This document shows positions 33,829-43,151 of a stretch of 64,000 bases of DNA, in pieces. Each line of letters begins with the position of its first letter. The first letter of the stretch is position 1. Position numbers and translations under genes: made by a program. The notes below the pieces were generated by a model. It saw nothing but the letters and a program-made list of their open reading frames with translations. It did not search any database and had not been told where the DNA came from. Source of the DNA: Mucilaginibacter gossypii (GTDB taxonomy: Bacteria; Bacteroidota; Bacteroidia; Sphingobacteriales; Sphingobacteriaceae); assembly GCF_900100945.1 (NCBI RefSeq), contig NZ_FNCG01000016.1:62001-126000 (forward strand). Reading direction: 5' to 3'.

Positions 33829-36800
33829 TAATTAATATTCGGCCCTAACCATCTTTCCACATCCTCCAATGGCATTTGTTTACGGATAGCATAATCCTCA
33901 ACCTGATCCTTACTGATTTTACCCAAGCCAAAATATCTTGCCTGCGGATGTGCGAAGTAGAAACCGCTTACCGATGCGGCCGGCAGCATGGCCAGGCTTT
34001 CGGTTAGGTGCATGTTTGCGTTGTCTTCTGCTTTTAGTAATTCAAACAAGGTGGTTTTTTCGGTATGGTCCGGACAGGCCGGATAACCCGGTGCCGGACG
34101 GATGCCCTGGTACTCTTCCTTGATCAGGTCGGCATTGCTTAGCTGTTCGCCTTTGGCATAGCCCCAGTATTCCTTACGTACCAGTTCGTGCATTTTTTCG
34201 GCAAAAGCTTCGGCAAGGCGGTCGGCAAGGGCTTTGGCCATAATGCTGTTATAGTCGTCATGGTCGGCCTCAAACTCAGCAACCAATTCATCACAACCTA
34301 AACCGGTTGTTACCGCAAAGCCGCCGAAATAATCAGGCACACCGCTTTCTTTTGGTGCGATAAAATCTGACAAGGCATAATACGGATCATTCTTCACCTT
34401 TTCGGCCTGCTGGCGTAAGGTATGGATGCGATTTAAAACTGTTGTGCGATTTTCATCGGTATATAATTCAATATCATCACCTACGGCATTGGCCGGCCAG
34501 AAGCCAATTACACCTTTTGCGGTGAACAGTTTCTGGTCAACAATACGTTTCATCAATACCTGCGCATCATCAAATAGTTTTTTGGCTTCAACGCCTACAA
34601 ACTTATCGTCAAAGATCTTCGGATAGCTGCCGCGAAGTTCCCAGGTATGGAAAAACGGCGTCCAGTCGATATAAGGCAGCAACTCTTCCAGCGGGAAATT
34701 CTCAAATACTTTGGTGCCTGTAAACGCGGGTTTCGGCGCCACATCGCCATCCAGGCTAATCTGGAATTTACCGGCACGGGCTTCTTCGATAGTTACAAAA
34801 CGCTTGTCCGATTTTTTGTTGGCATGTGCCTCGCGGGCTTTGGCATATTCATCCTTAATGCCCTGGATATAGGCATCCCGGTTGTCCTTGCTCATTAGAT
34901 TGCTGCAAACGGTAACGCTGCGCGAAGCATCCAAAACGTGAATGGCAGCCCCGGAGTATTGCGGCGCTACTTTTACGGCAGCGTGAATGCGCGACGTTGT
35001 AGCACCACCAATGATTAGCGGAATGGTAAAACCTTCGCGTTCCATTTCCTTGGCAAAGTGCACCATTTCATCAAGCGATGGGGTGATTAAACCACTTAAC
35101 CCAATGATATCAACGTTTTGCTTTTTAGCCTCTTCAATAATGCGTTGCGCGGGCACCATCACCCCAAGGTCAATCACCTCAAAGTTGTTACAAGCCAGCA
35201 CTACGCCAACTATATTTTTGCCGATATCATGTACATCGCCTTTTACGGTGGCCATTAACACCTTGCCGGCGTTGGCGCGCTGATCGGCATTTACGTTGTT
35301 CTTTTTTTCTTCCTCAATAAAAGGCAGTAGGTAAGCCACAGCCTTTTTCATTACACGGGCTGATTTTACCACTTGTGGTAAAAACATTTTACCGGCACCG
35401 AACAAGTCGCCTACGATATTCATACCGTCCATCAACGGACCTTCAATAACCTCAAGGGGTTTGCTGTAGGCCTGGCGGGCTTCCTCCACATCGTCGTCAA
35501 GGTATTCAACAATGCCTTTTACCAGCGAGTGGGAGAGGCGCTCCTGAACGGTGCCTTTGCGCCATTCTTCGTCGCGTACTACTTCTTTGCCTTTACTTTT
35601 GATGGTGTCGGCAAACTCAACCAGGCGCTCGGTAGCATCCGGGCGGCGGTTAAGGAGTACATCTTCTACAAGCTCCAAAAGGTTTTTCGGAATTTCCTCG
35701 TAAACCTCCAGCATCCCGGCATTTACAATACCCATATCCATACCCGCTTTAATAGCATGGTACAGGAAAGCCGAGTGCATAGCCTCGCGCACGGTATTAT
35801 TACCCCTGAACGAGAATGAAATATTACTCACACCGCCGCTCACTTTAGCGTGCGGCAGGTTTTGCTTGATCCAGCGGGTAGCTTCAATAAAATCAACCGC
35901 GTAATTATTATGTTCTTCCAGGCCGGTAGCAACTGTTAAGATGTTTGGGTCGAAAATAATATCCTGCGGGGGGAATCCTACTTCGTTCACCAGTATATCG
36001 TATGACCGTTTACAGATCTCGATCCGGCGCTCCAGTGAATCGGCCTGACCGGTTTCGTCAAAGGCCATTACAACGGTAGCAGCGCCATAGCTTAAGATTT
36101 TCCGGGCCTGTTCCTTAAATTTTTCTTCGCCCTCTTTAAGGGAGATAGAGTTCACGATACCTTTTCCCTGTACGCATTTTAAACCAGCCTCAATCACCGT
36201 CCATTTGGATGAGTCGATCATAATAGGCAGTTTGGCAATATCCGGTTCAGAAGCAACCAGGTTCAGGAATTTTACCATCACAGCCTCCGAATCAATCATG
36301 CCCTCATCCATGTTAATATCGATGACCTGCGCGCCGCCTTCTACCTGTTGCAGAGCAACACTTAGAGCTGCCTCATAATCTTCGGCGAGGATCAATTTGG
36401 AAAACTTTGGTGAACCGGTGATATTGGTACGCTCACCCACATTAACAAAAATGCTTTCGGGTTTTATGGTAACGGATTCCAAACCGCTCAGGCGCATGTC
36501 CGGCTCAATTTCCGGAATGGGGCGGGGCGGATATTTGGCAGCCTTATCGGCAATACATTTAATATGCTCGGGCGTGGTACCGCAGCACCCACCAACTATA
36601 TTAACCAGGCCGGCTTTGATAAAATCGTCAACCTGATGAGCGGTTTCATGCGGAGTTTCATCGTATTGACCAAACTCGTTGGGTAAGCCGGCGTTTGGAT
36701 AGGCCGAAATAAATACACCTGCCTTTTCAGAAAGCTCGGCAAGGTGCGGACGCATTTCCCGCGCACCCAAAGCGCAGTTTAGGCCTACTGATAGCAGGTT

Positions 36801-37529
36801 GGCATGGCTTATCGAGTTCCAGAAAGCTTCGACAGTTTGCCCTGAAAGGGTACGGCCTGAAGCATCGGTAATGGTTCCTGAGATCATGATCCCGCCCGAA
36901 TTCCTGAAAGCAGGAAAATCCTTGCCTGCAGCTTTACACTCCTGCTCATAACGTTTTATGGCAAACAGGGCTGCTTTTGCATTCAGGGTATCAAATATGG
37001 TTTCAACCAATAACAGGTGCGAACCACCGTCAACCAAACCGCGTACCTGGTCATAGTAGGCCTCGGCCAGATCATCAAAGGTAACGGCGCGATATCCGGG
37101 GTCGTTAACGTCTGGCGATAAGGAAGCAGTACGGTTGGTTGGCCCGATGGCACCGGCAACAAAGCGCGGCTTTTCGGGGGTGCGCCGGGTATATTCGTCG
37201 GCTACTTCGCGGGCAATGCGTGCACCCTCGTAGCTTAGTTCATAAGCCAGTTCTTCCAGGTGATAATCGGCAAGGGAAATTACCTGTGTGCTGAAAGTGT
37301 TAGTTTCAATGATATCCGCACCGGCATCCAGGTATTCGGCATGGATGGCTTTGATAATATCAGGGCGCGTGATATTGAGCAGGTCGTTATTGCCCTGCAG
37401 GTCGCTATGATGATCGCGAAAACGCTCGCCACGAAAATCCTTCTCCGTGAGCTGGTACCTTTGAATCATGGTACCCATTGCTCCGTCAATCACCAGGATG
37501 CGTTTCTGTAATTCTTTTCTAATGTCCAT
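33825..37529 (-). CDS. metH: Cobalamin-dependent methionine synthase
   Basis: A 1234-residue enzyme with all four MetH modules: homocysteine/zinc domain (1-~340; Cys ligands in GLNCALG and NIVGGCCGTTPEHI), pterin-binding domain (~365-640; FVNVGERTNITGS), cobalamin cap and Rossmann domain (~665-900; VKGDVHDIGKNIVGVVL carries the DxHxxG His that ligates cobalt, and IIGGATTSRIHAAVKVAPQY), and the SAM-binding reactivation domain (~920-1234; RPAPGYPACPDHTEK). It regenerates methionine from homocysteine with methyl-THF. It heads the metH-metF pair and is preceded by a SAM-I riboswitch, so high SAM should shut it down. Activity requires B12 uptake or synthesis. Confidence 0.97.
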   Translation of the reverse strand: MDIRKELQKRILVIDGAMGTMIQRYQLTEKDFRGERFRDHHSDLQGNNDLLNITRPDIIKAIHAEYLDAGADIIETNTFSTQVISLADYHLEELAYELSYEGARIAREVADEYTRRTPEKPRFVAGAIGPTNRTASLSPDVNDPGYRAVTFDDLAEAYYDQVRGLVDGGSHLLLVETIFDTLNAKAALFAIKRYEQECKAAGKDFPAFRNSGGIMISGTITDASGRTLSGQTVEAFWNSISHANLLSVGLNCALGAREMRPHLAELSEKAGVFISAYPNAGLPNEFGQYDETPHETAHQVDDFIKAGLVNIVGGCCGTTPEHIKCIADKAAKYPPRPIPEIEPDMRLSGLESVTIKPESIFVNVGERTNITGSPKFSKLILAEDYEAALSVALQQVEGGAQVIDINMDEGMIDSEAVMVKFLNLVASEPDIAKLPIMIDSSKWTVIEAGLKCVQGKGIVNSISLKEGEEKFKEQARKILSYGAATVVMAFDETGQADSLERRIEICKRSYDILVNEVGFPPQDIIFDPNILTVATGLEEHNNYAVDFIEATRWIKQNLPHAKVSGGVSNISFSFRGNNTVREAMHSAFLYHAIKAGMDMGIVNAGMLEVYEEIPKNLLELVEDVLLNRRPDATERLVEFADTIKSKGKEVVRDEEWRKGTVQERLSHSLVKGIVEYLDDDVEEARQAYSKPLEVIEGPLMDGMNIVGDLFGAGKMFLPQVVKSARVMKKAVAYLLPFIEEEKKNNVNADQRANAGKVLMATVKGDVHDIGKNIVGVVLACNNFEVIDLGVMVPAQRIIEEAKKQNVDIIGLSGLITPSLDEMVHFAKEMEREGFTIPLIIGGATTSRIHAAVKVAPQYSGAAIHVLDASRSVTVCSNLMSKDNRDAYIQGIKDEYAKAREAHANKKSDKRFVTIEEARAGKFQISLDGDVAPKPAFTGTKVFENFPLEELLPYIDWTPFFHTWELRGSYPKIFDDKFVGVEAKKLFDDAQVLMKRIVDQKLFTAKGVIGFWPANAVGDDIELYTDENRTTVLNRIHTLRQQAEKVKNDPYYALSDFIAPKESGVPDYFGGFAVTTGLGCDELVAEFEADHDDYNSIMAKALADRLAEAFAEKMHELVRKEYWGYAKGEQLSNADLIKEEYQGIRPAPGYPACPDHTEKTTLFELLKAEDNANMHLTESLAMLPAASVSGFYFAHPQARYFGLGKISKDQVEDYAIRKQMPLEDVERWLGPNINY

Positions 37530-37531
37530 TT

Positions 37532-37695
37532 TTTGAGATGTGAGATATGAGATATAAGATGTGAGACCTTGGCAAAAAGTCTTTGCCAGATCCTTAAATC
37601 TTTAATCCCATATATCTGATAAAAAGACACTAAACAGGCAATTGGAAAAAGCAGATGCTATCTCAAATCTCACGTCTAATATCTCAAATCTAAAT
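37532..37695. repeat. Degenerate GAGAT inverted-repeat element in the metH leader
   Basis: Between the riboswitch and the metH start, blocks of GAGATGTGAGATATGAGATA type (37534-37566) are answered by CTCAAATCTCACGTC and TATCTCAAATC blocks in inverse orientation (37662-37692). The intervening DNA contains a small GGCAAA/TTTGCC hairpin. It looks like a degenerate mobile repeat (MITE-like) within the leader, transcribed as a long hairpin. Confidence 0.45.
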
Positions 37696-37735
37696 ACAGC
37701 TTATCTCGAAAAGTCGGGTGTTGTTATGACTTTCG

Positions 37736-37841
37736 CTTATCTGTCCGGGCGCGTAATTGCCGCCTGGTAGAATGTAGCACCTTGTGAAGCACAGGTTGCT
37801 AAGACATCGCAGGGTCTAATCCCTCCGTCTTTCTCCATAAG
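37736..37841 (-). promoter_or_regulatory. SAM-I (S-box) riboswitch upstream of metH
   Basis: On the minus strand the leader reads CTTAT (P1 5' strand, from 37841), GACGGAGGGATTAGACCCTGCGATGTC (P2/P3 region), TTAGCAACC, then CACAAGGTGCTACATTCTACCAGG (P3/P4) and closes with CCGGACAGATAAG, P1 3' strand ending at 37736. This is the S-box consensus (GGAGGGA, GCAACC, AAGGTGCTA, GATAAG). It binds S-adenosylmethionine and represses the downstream gene. It lies 206 bp before the metH ATG. A second GATAAG copy at 37700-37705 could serve an alternative P1 in the expression platform. Confidence 0.92.
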
Positions 37842-37923
37842 CACTGCAAAGTTGCGCAATAAAGTTATCATTTGCAAGTGTATAACGTACGCTAAATATC
37901 ATAGCTAAGCCACATTGTTAAAC

Positions 37924-37954
37924 AAAAAAAGCCGCCTTTTGCGGAGGCAGCTTT
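37924..37954 (-). terminator. Terminator after Bax inhibitor-1 gene
   Basis: On the minus strand AAAGCTGCCTCC, loop, GGCGGCTTTTTTT gives a G/C-rich stem with a T tail, about 25 bp past the stop codon at 37977. Confidence 0.75.
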
Positions 37955-37976
37955 ATGATTGAATTTCTTAATGAGA

Positions 37977-38708
37977 TTATCTTCTTCTGCCGAATAAACG
38001 GAGGATCATCAGGAAAAGGTTGATAAAATCAAGATACAAAGTTAAACCGCCTAAAAGGGCCATTTTGCTTGTTGATGACGTGCCATATTCAAGACCGGCT
38101 CCTATGCGTTTTAGTTTTTGAACGTCGTAAGCTGTTAGTCCAACAAATACGGCGATGCCAACATAGCTAATGATGTATTCTAACTGGGAGCTATGCATAA
38201 ACATATTAAATAATGATGCCACAATAATACCAATGAGCCCCATCATCATAATCGATCCAAATTTGGTCAGATCTGTGTTGGTGGTATACCCGGCTACAGC
38301 CATTATACCGAAAACAACTGAGGTTGTAATAAATACGCCAAGTACCGAACTTTCTGTAAATACTCTTAGTATATAGCTTAAGCTAATGCCCATAACTGCA
38401 GAAAATGCAATGAATAGCAATGCTGCAACACCGTATGATAAACGGTTAAAGCCAAATGATATAATTAGTACGAAAGCGAGCGGTGCAAACATTACAATAG
38501 TACCTAAGCCAGTATTGCCACCTGTTGCCGGGTCCCTAAGCATTTCATATAATGCCTGGTTGCCTGAAAATATGAACGCGCATAAAGCCGAAAGGCCCAG
38601 TGCGACAAACATCCACATAAATACATTAGCTATGAATTTGCGGGATGCATCCTGTTCATTTAATTGTATTACGTTTTTATAAACGTATTCGGGATCTTTA
38701 AATTCCAT
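37977..38708 (-). CDS. Bax inhibitor-1/YccA family membrane protein
   Basis: A 243-residue inner-membrane protein with about seven helices (first near 25-50, last near 215-240), the BI-1 core ANVFMWMFVALGLSALCAF and the Asp pair in GLTAYDVQKLKRIGAGLEYG, where the family's pH-sensing, ion-binding Asp lies. YccA/BsYetJ relatives act as calcium-leak channels or FtsH modulators. It is a single gene with its own terminator. The call is firm by topology and motif. Confidence 0.92.
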   Translation of the reverse strand: MEFKDPEYVYKNVIQLNEQDASRKFIANVFMWMFVALGLSALCAFIFSGNQALYEMLRDPATGGNTGLGTIVMFAPLAFVLIISFGFNRLSYGVAALLFIAFSAVMGISLSYILRVFTESSVLGVFITTSVVFGIMAVAGYTTNTDLTKFGSIMMMGLIGIIVASLFNMFMHSSQLEYIISYVGIAVFVGLTAYDVQKLKRIGAGLEYGTSSTSKMALLGGLTLYLDFINLFLMILRLFGRRR

Positions 38709-38855
38709 TTTGTGTTAAAAATTATAGTACGAATATATAAATAAAAGGTGAATGCAGCATGAAGAAAGGTGCAAGACTATTAGAGTCAAGAGGCAAGAAG
38801 AAGTCTGGCTACCTGTTGGCGCTTTCCTGGCTCTTGACTTCTTGAATCTTGATTC

Positions 38856-39422
38856 TCAATTCAATCTCCTCATCAACTGCTCCTCCACTTTTTTGAAAAC
38901 CTGTATGGGTTTCAGGGTACGCCAGCCAATGCTATCGAGTTCGCCGCCAAAATTGATGTAATAGTCGATATTGCTGTGTTTAAATTCGTCTATCACGTGT
39001 TCGCGGAAGTTGATGCCTGCTATCCAGCCGTCCTCTACATCCTGGAACCACTCTTCGTAATAGCAATCATCGCTTGAATGAAAGTTGAGTACGTTTTCGC
39101 CGATCAGGATAAAATGAGTGATGCCATTATCTATCATCAGGTCGAGCAGCTCACGCTTCAGCATCATAATGTCGTTATTGATGGCATCATTCCATTCACC
39201 TATCAGCTCAATAATTGTGTAGCCTTTATCATAATCGGCAAAAAGCACTTTTAAATAAAGGGTATTGGAGCCGAATGAGTCCCATTGCGGGTGCAGCAGG
39301 TAATTGTATACCTGCTTGTCAAATTCAAATTCGCTGTATTCTGTCGCATAAAAAGGCGAAAACTCATCTTCCGATGCCACGTAATCGTCTCTCCAGCGGT
39401 AATATGGTTCAATATCGTGCAT
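38856..39422 (-). CDS. Conserved-looking hypothetical protein
   Basis: A 188-residue acidic soluble protein (MHDIEPYYRWRDDYVASEDEFSPFYATEYSEFEF) with no signal peptide. Its centre has an alpha/beta pattern resembling a STAS-like or small SpoIIAA-type fold (TLYLKVLFADYDKGYTIIELIGEWNDAINNDIMMLKRELLDLMIDNGITHFILIGENVLNF), but I cannot name the family. It lies ~100 bp downstream of murQ on the same strand and may be co-transcribed. Confidence 0.6.
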   Translation of the reverse strand: MHDIEPYYRWRDDYVASEDEFSPFYATEYSEFEFDKQVYNYLLHPQWDSFGSNTLYLKVLFADYDKGYTIIELIGEWNDAINNDIMMLKRELLDLMIDNGITHFILIGENVLNFHSSDDCYYEEWFQDVEDGWIAGINFREHVIDEFKHSNIDYYINFGGELDSIGWRTLKPIQVFKKVEEQLMRRLN

Positions 39423-39524
39423 GTTTTTGATTTCAAATTGTCTGAACCCGAATTTTTTGAATTTGAGAATTTATCGAATACAAGCATCTTCAAATTTCCA
39501 AATCAACACATCTTCAAATTCAGT

Positions 39525-40334
39525 TTATTTTTTTAAATAATGATCAACAGCGCTTCGTACGCTGCCGTATTGTTTCAGTAACCCGGCTGCTTCCTCTTCG
39601 TTCAGCCCGGTTTCGTCCATTACCATGCGGGTGCCCCTGTTCACCAATTTGTGGTTGCTTAACTGCATGTCAACCATTCTGTTCCCTTTTACACGGCCAA
39701 GCTGGATCATGACACTTGTGCTCAGCATATTTAAAACTAATTTTTGTGCGGTACCGGCCTTCATGCGGGTCGACCCGGTTAAAAACTCAGGGCCTGTTAC
39801 TACTTCAACCGGGTACTGCGCCACAGCCGCTACCGGGCTGCCGCTGTTACAAACAATACAGCCGGTAACTAAATTATGCTCATTAGCCGTTTTTAAGCCG
39901 CCGATCACATACGGTGTAGTGCCCGAAGCGGCTATGCCAACAACTACGTCTTTATCATTAATGTCGAAAGCTTCCAGATCTTTCCAGGCCTGTATAGCAT
40001 CGTCTTCAGCAAATTCAACAGCTTTGCGGATCGCGCCATCGCCGCCTGCTATCAAGCCCACCACCATATCAAACGGAACGCCGAATGTCGGCGGGCATTC
40101 TGATGCATCAACCACGCCTAAACGGCCACTGGTGCCGGCGCCTATGTAAAATAAACGTCCGCCGTTTTTCATCCTTTCTGCGGTGATAGTTGCCAGGGCT
40201 TCTATCTGTGGCAATGCCTTTTCCACTGCCAGCGGAACCGTTTTATCCTCGTTATTAATGTTTTCTAAAATTTCCCTTACGGTCTGTTTTTCGAGGTTTT
40301 TGTAGTGCGATTCCCTTTCGGTAGTGGTTTCCAT
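39525..40334 (-). CDS. murQ: N-acetylmuramic acid 6-phosphate etherase
   Basis: A 269-residue SIS-domain protein. Motifs: RLFYIGAGTSGRLGVVDASECPPTFG (substrate-binding SIS loop with catalytic Glu in ASECPPTF), GLIAGGDGAIRKAVEFAEDD, GIAASGTTPYVIGGL and GPEFLTGSTRMKAGTAQKLVLNM. MurQ cleaves the lactyl ether of MurNAc-6-phosphate to give GlcNAc-6-phosphate during cell-wall recycling. At 269 residues it is slightly shorter than E. coli MurQ (298), losing part of the C-terminal domain. The next gene downstream on this strand, at 38856, is of unknown function. Confidence 0.95.
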   Translation of the reverse strand: METTTERESHYKNLEKQTVREILENINNEDKTVPLAVEKALPQIEALATITAERMKNGGRLFYIGAGTSGRLGVVDASECPPTFGVPFDMVVGLIAGGDGAIRKAVEFAEDDAIQAWKDLEAFDINDKDVVVGIAASGTTPYVIGGLKTANEHNLVTGCIVCNSGSPVAAVAQYPVEVVTGPEFLTGSTRMKAGTAQKLVLNMLSTSVMIQLGRVKGNRMVDMQLSNHKLVNRGTRMVMDETGLNEEEAAGLLKQYGSVRSAVDHYLKK

Positions 40335-40421
40335 TGCTTATTTTCAAATAATTTATAACAAAATTCGGTAAAAATCATCAAATGCAAGGGTGCGGGTAAA
40401 AATTATTGACCCTGCAATTGT

Positions 40422-40429
40422 TAACTTTG
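40422..40429 (+). promoter_or_regulatory. -7 element before S41 peptidase gene
   Basis: TAACTTTG matches TAnnTTTG exactly and ends 13 bp before the ATG. The nearest TTG (40406) is too close for a standard -33, so support rests on the -7 box alone. Confidence 0.4.
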
Positions 40430-40442
40430 TGTGTAATAAGTT

Positions 40443-42029
40443 ATGAAGAGGACCGCGGGTGTAATTTTCCGGACAATAATCCTGCTGCTGGTAGGGGTGA
40501 TGATAGGCCAGGTGCTTAACAAGGATTTTGCCGCGCGTAACCTTGGCTTCTCCTTTGTGAGTAATAGTAAAATAGCAAAGGTGCTGCAACTGGTTGACCG
40601 CAACTATGTTGACAGCGTTAATATCGATAGTATTGAAGGTGTATCGGTAAATAACCTGCTTCAAAACCTTGATCCGCATTCGCTTTATTTACCGCAGCAG
40701 CAGGCGCAATCCATTAATGAACGGTTAGACGGTGGTTTTAACGGTATTGGTATCGAATACCAGTTACTGCGTGATACGCTGATCATTACGCAGGTTTATG
40801 CCGGCGGTCCGGCCGAAAAAGCAGGCTTACTGGTGGGCAGTAAGGTGATCAATGTTGACGATAAAAAATTTTCGGGGAGCAAGCTAACAGCCTCCCGGAT
40901 AAATGGTGTTTTCAGGGGTGAAAAGGATGCAGAAATAAAACTGAGTGTTGTGCCTCCGCTGAGCAAAGATTTAAAAATACTTATGGTTAAACGGGGACAT
41001 GTTGACCTAAGCAGCGTTGATGCCGTCTATATGGCCGATGCTAACACCGGCTATATCAAGATCAGTAAGTTTTCGGCCACTACCGACCTCGATTTCAGAA
41101 AGGCGTTAACGGCGCTAAAAGTTGACGGTATGAATAAATTGCTACTCGACCTGAGAGGCAATGGCGGTGGCTACCTTAACGCTGCTACATCATTAGCCGA
41201 TGAGTTTTTAGCCGATGGAAAGCTGATAGTTTATACTAAAGGTATCCACGAGCCCCGCACTGATTACTTTGCCACCGATTCGGGCATGTTTCAGAAAGGG
41301 AAACTTACCGTGCTTATTGATGAATATTCGGCCTCGGCCAGTGAGATTTTAGCAGGGGCCCTGCAGGACCTTGACAGGGCTACTATTGTTGGTCGACGAT
41401 CATTTGGTAAAGGTTTGGTACAGCAGCAGTTTGCTTTTGACGATGGTTCAGCAGTGAATTTAACAGTGGCCAGGTACTATACCCCTTCGGGCCGCTCTAT
41501 CCAGAAATCATACAAAAACGGGGTTGACAGTTATCGCAATGAACTTGCCCAGCGTATGCAAAAAGGCGAACTTTTTTCAGAACAAAGCAACCTTAATGAT
41601 AGTGTTTTTAAAGGTACCCCATCATTCCATACTTCAAGCGGGCGTAAAGTTTTTAGCGGCGGAGGCATTATGCCCGATGTTTTTGTACCGGCGGATACCA
41701 GCAAATTCACCCCTCTTATCCAGGACCTGAGCCAGCAGCAATTATTTACCGCTTACGTTGTTGACCGCCAGCAGCAATTACTTAAAAAATATCCGACTGA
41801 AGCTGAGTTTTTAACTCAATATGCTGTTAGTAATGACGAGGTAGATAAATTTATACTGTATGCCTCGCAAACCATTAAAGAAATGGATTCGCACGAAGTA
41901 CAGATCTCAAGGGAGCCTATTAAAACGATCCTCAAAGCCCAGGCGGCCCGCTTTAAATGGGGTGATAACGCCTACTTTAAAGTGATCAACACCGATGATG
42001 TGACCTTTAAAAAAGGCTTGGAGCAGTAA
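40443..42029 (+). CDS. S41 family C-terminal processing peptidase
   Basis: A 528-residue periplasmic, membrane-anchored serine protease of the CtpA/tricorn type. An N-terminal anchor (about 9-27), a PDZ domain (about 80-165: GGFNGIGIEYQLLRDTLIITQVYAGGPAEKAGLLVGSKVINVDD), and the peptidase core with the catalytic Ser in DEYSASASEILAGAL and Lys in RSFGKGLVQQQ. C-terminal processing peptidases trim envelope proteins after their C-terminus. It faces murQ across ~108 bp. The C-terminal ~130 residues belong to a family-specific domain. Confidence 0.93.
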   Translation: MKRTAGVIFRTIILLLVGVMIGQVLNKDFAARNLGFSFVSNSKIAKVLQLVDRNYVDSVNIDSIEGVSVNNLLQNLDPHSLYLPQQQAQSINERLDGGFNGIGIEYQLLRDTLIITQVYAGGPAEKAGLLVGSKVINVDDKKFSGSKLTASRINGVFRGEKDAEIKLSVVPPLSKDLKILMVKRGHVDLSSVDAVYMADANTGYIKISKFSATTDLDFRKALTALKVDGMNKLLLDLRGNGGGYLNAATSLADEFLADGKLIVYTKGIHEPRTDYFATDSGMFQKGKLTVLIDEYSASASEILAGALQDLDRATIVGRRSFGKGLVQQQFAFDDGSAVNLTVARYYTPSGRSIQKSYKNGVDSYRNELAQRMQKGELFSEQSNLNDSVFKGTPSFHTSSGRKVFSGGGIMPDVFVPADTSKFTPLIQDLSQQQLFTAYVVDRQQQLLKKYPTEAEFLTQYAVSNDEVDKFILYASQTIKEMDSHEVQISREPIKTILKAQAARFKWGDNAYFKVINTDDVTFKKGLEQ

Positions 42030-42046
42030 GGAGGCTAAACAAAAGA

Positions 42047-42190
42047 TGTCATTTCGAGTGAGTCCGTGAGGGGCATGAGCGCCGGGGCGAAAGAGAAATC
42101 TTATACATTATGCTTGTATGGCTGTGCCTGCGTATAAGATTTCTCCTCACTGGCGTAGCGCGATCCCCGCGCTTGTTCGTCGAAATGACA
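42047..42190. repeat. Hairpin-forming intergenic repeat (TGTCATTTCGA type)
   Basis: A 144-bp element bounded by the inverted TGTCATTTCGA (42047-42057) and TCGAAATGACA (42180-42190), with inner perfect 14-bp arms GAGAAATCTTATAC (42093-42106) and GTATAAGATTTCTC (42132-42145). No coding capacity is seen. This pattern is the usual non-autonomous repeat scattered through Bacteroidota intergenic DNA. It lies just past the S41 gene, between convergent genes, and would also work as a terminator. Confidence 0.8.
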
Positions 42191-42213
42191 GTAGTTTTTA
42201 CGCTCTACGTATC

Positions 42214-43128
42214 CTAATTCTTTTCCGCCAGGAAAATCTCATTAATCAATTCCAAATTTGCCATAACACCTGCCATTGTGCCGCTATTAACCGCATTGGC
42301 TATGGAGCGAATGCCCGAAGCGCTGTCGCCGGCGGCGTAAACGCCGGGTACCGTTGTTTTTTGCTGTGCATCAACCTGGATGTGGCCCTGATCGGTAAAT
42401 GAGCAGCCTAATTGTAATGCAATATCACTGTGTTGCACAAATGGGAGCCTCGCATATAATGCTTTAAGTTTTATTTCGGAGCCGTTTTGCAAATGGATGG
42501 TAGTTATCTGGCCGTCATGATGATCAAACGCTGCTATTTCCCCCTCAATAATTTGTATATTATTATGACTGATAATGGATTGCTGACCTTCGTTTAAAGT
42601 TGATTTTCCGTTAGTGAACAGGATGAGATCTTTGGTCCAGTTTGAAATAAGTTTAGCCAGCTCAAAAGCCATTTCGCCATTAGCAAATATGCCTGTAGGC
42701 TGATAGCCGTATTCATAACCATGGCAATAGGGGCAATGAATAATCGATATTCCCCAGCATTCGGCAAAGCCGGGAATGTCAGGCATTTGATCTTTAATAC
42801 CGGCAGCAAGGATAATTTTCTTTGCGCTGAATGTTTCACCGGATATTGTACTAACCTCAAAGCCCTTAGTTATTGGTGTACATTGAGTGGCCTCGCTATG
42901 GAGCAGCGTGATAGTTGGGTATTTTAAAGTTTGTTCACGGGCAATAGTCAAAATCTCGTGCGGGGTTTGACCATCGCGGGTAAAAAAGTTGTGTGAGTGT
43001 GGCGTTTGGCGGTTGCAGGGCATGCCACTATCAATAATTAATACTTTACGCATGGCACGGCCCAAAGCCATGCCTGCAGATAAACCGGCGCTGCTGCCGC
43101 CGATAATGATCACATCAAAATCCTTCAT
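42214..43128 (-). CDS. NAD(P)/FAD-dependent oxidoreductase, thioredoxin reductase-like
   Basis: A 304-residue flavoprotein: FAD site DVIIIGGSSAGLSAGMALGRA (5-25), redox CxxC in IIHCPYCHGYEYG (Cys132, Cys135), NADPH region GYQPTGIFANGEMAFELAK, and C-terminal FAD motif VPGVYAAGDSASGIRSIANAVNSG. It is of the low-molecular-weight thioredoxin reductase type, but stand-alone Bacteroidota relatives are generally uncharacterised and may reduce other substrates. A long palindrome overlaps its promoter (43152-43204), suggesting redox- or ligand-controlled expression. The repeat at 42047 lies behind it. Confidence 0.9.
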   Translation of the reverse strand: MKDFDVIIIGGSSAGLSAGMALGRAMRKVLIIDSGMPCNRQTPHSHNFFTRDGQTPHEILTIAREQTLKYPTITLLHSEATQCTPITKGFEVSTISGETFSAKKIILAAGIKDQMPDIPGFAECWGISIIHCPYCHGYEYGYQPTGIFANGEMAFELAKLISNWTKDLILFTNGKSTLNEGQQSIISHNNIQIIEGEIAAFDHHDGQITTIHLQNGSEIKLKALYARLPFVQHSDIALQLGCSFTDQGHIQVDAQQKTTVPGVYAAGDSASGIRSIANAVNSGTMAGVMANLELINEIFLAEKN

Positions 43129-43151
43129 ATGATATTGCGGTTAATTATGGA

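Noticed and set aside
39625..40149. 174-residue + strand frame inside murQ
   Set aside because: Antisense to a conserved enzyme with complete motifs.
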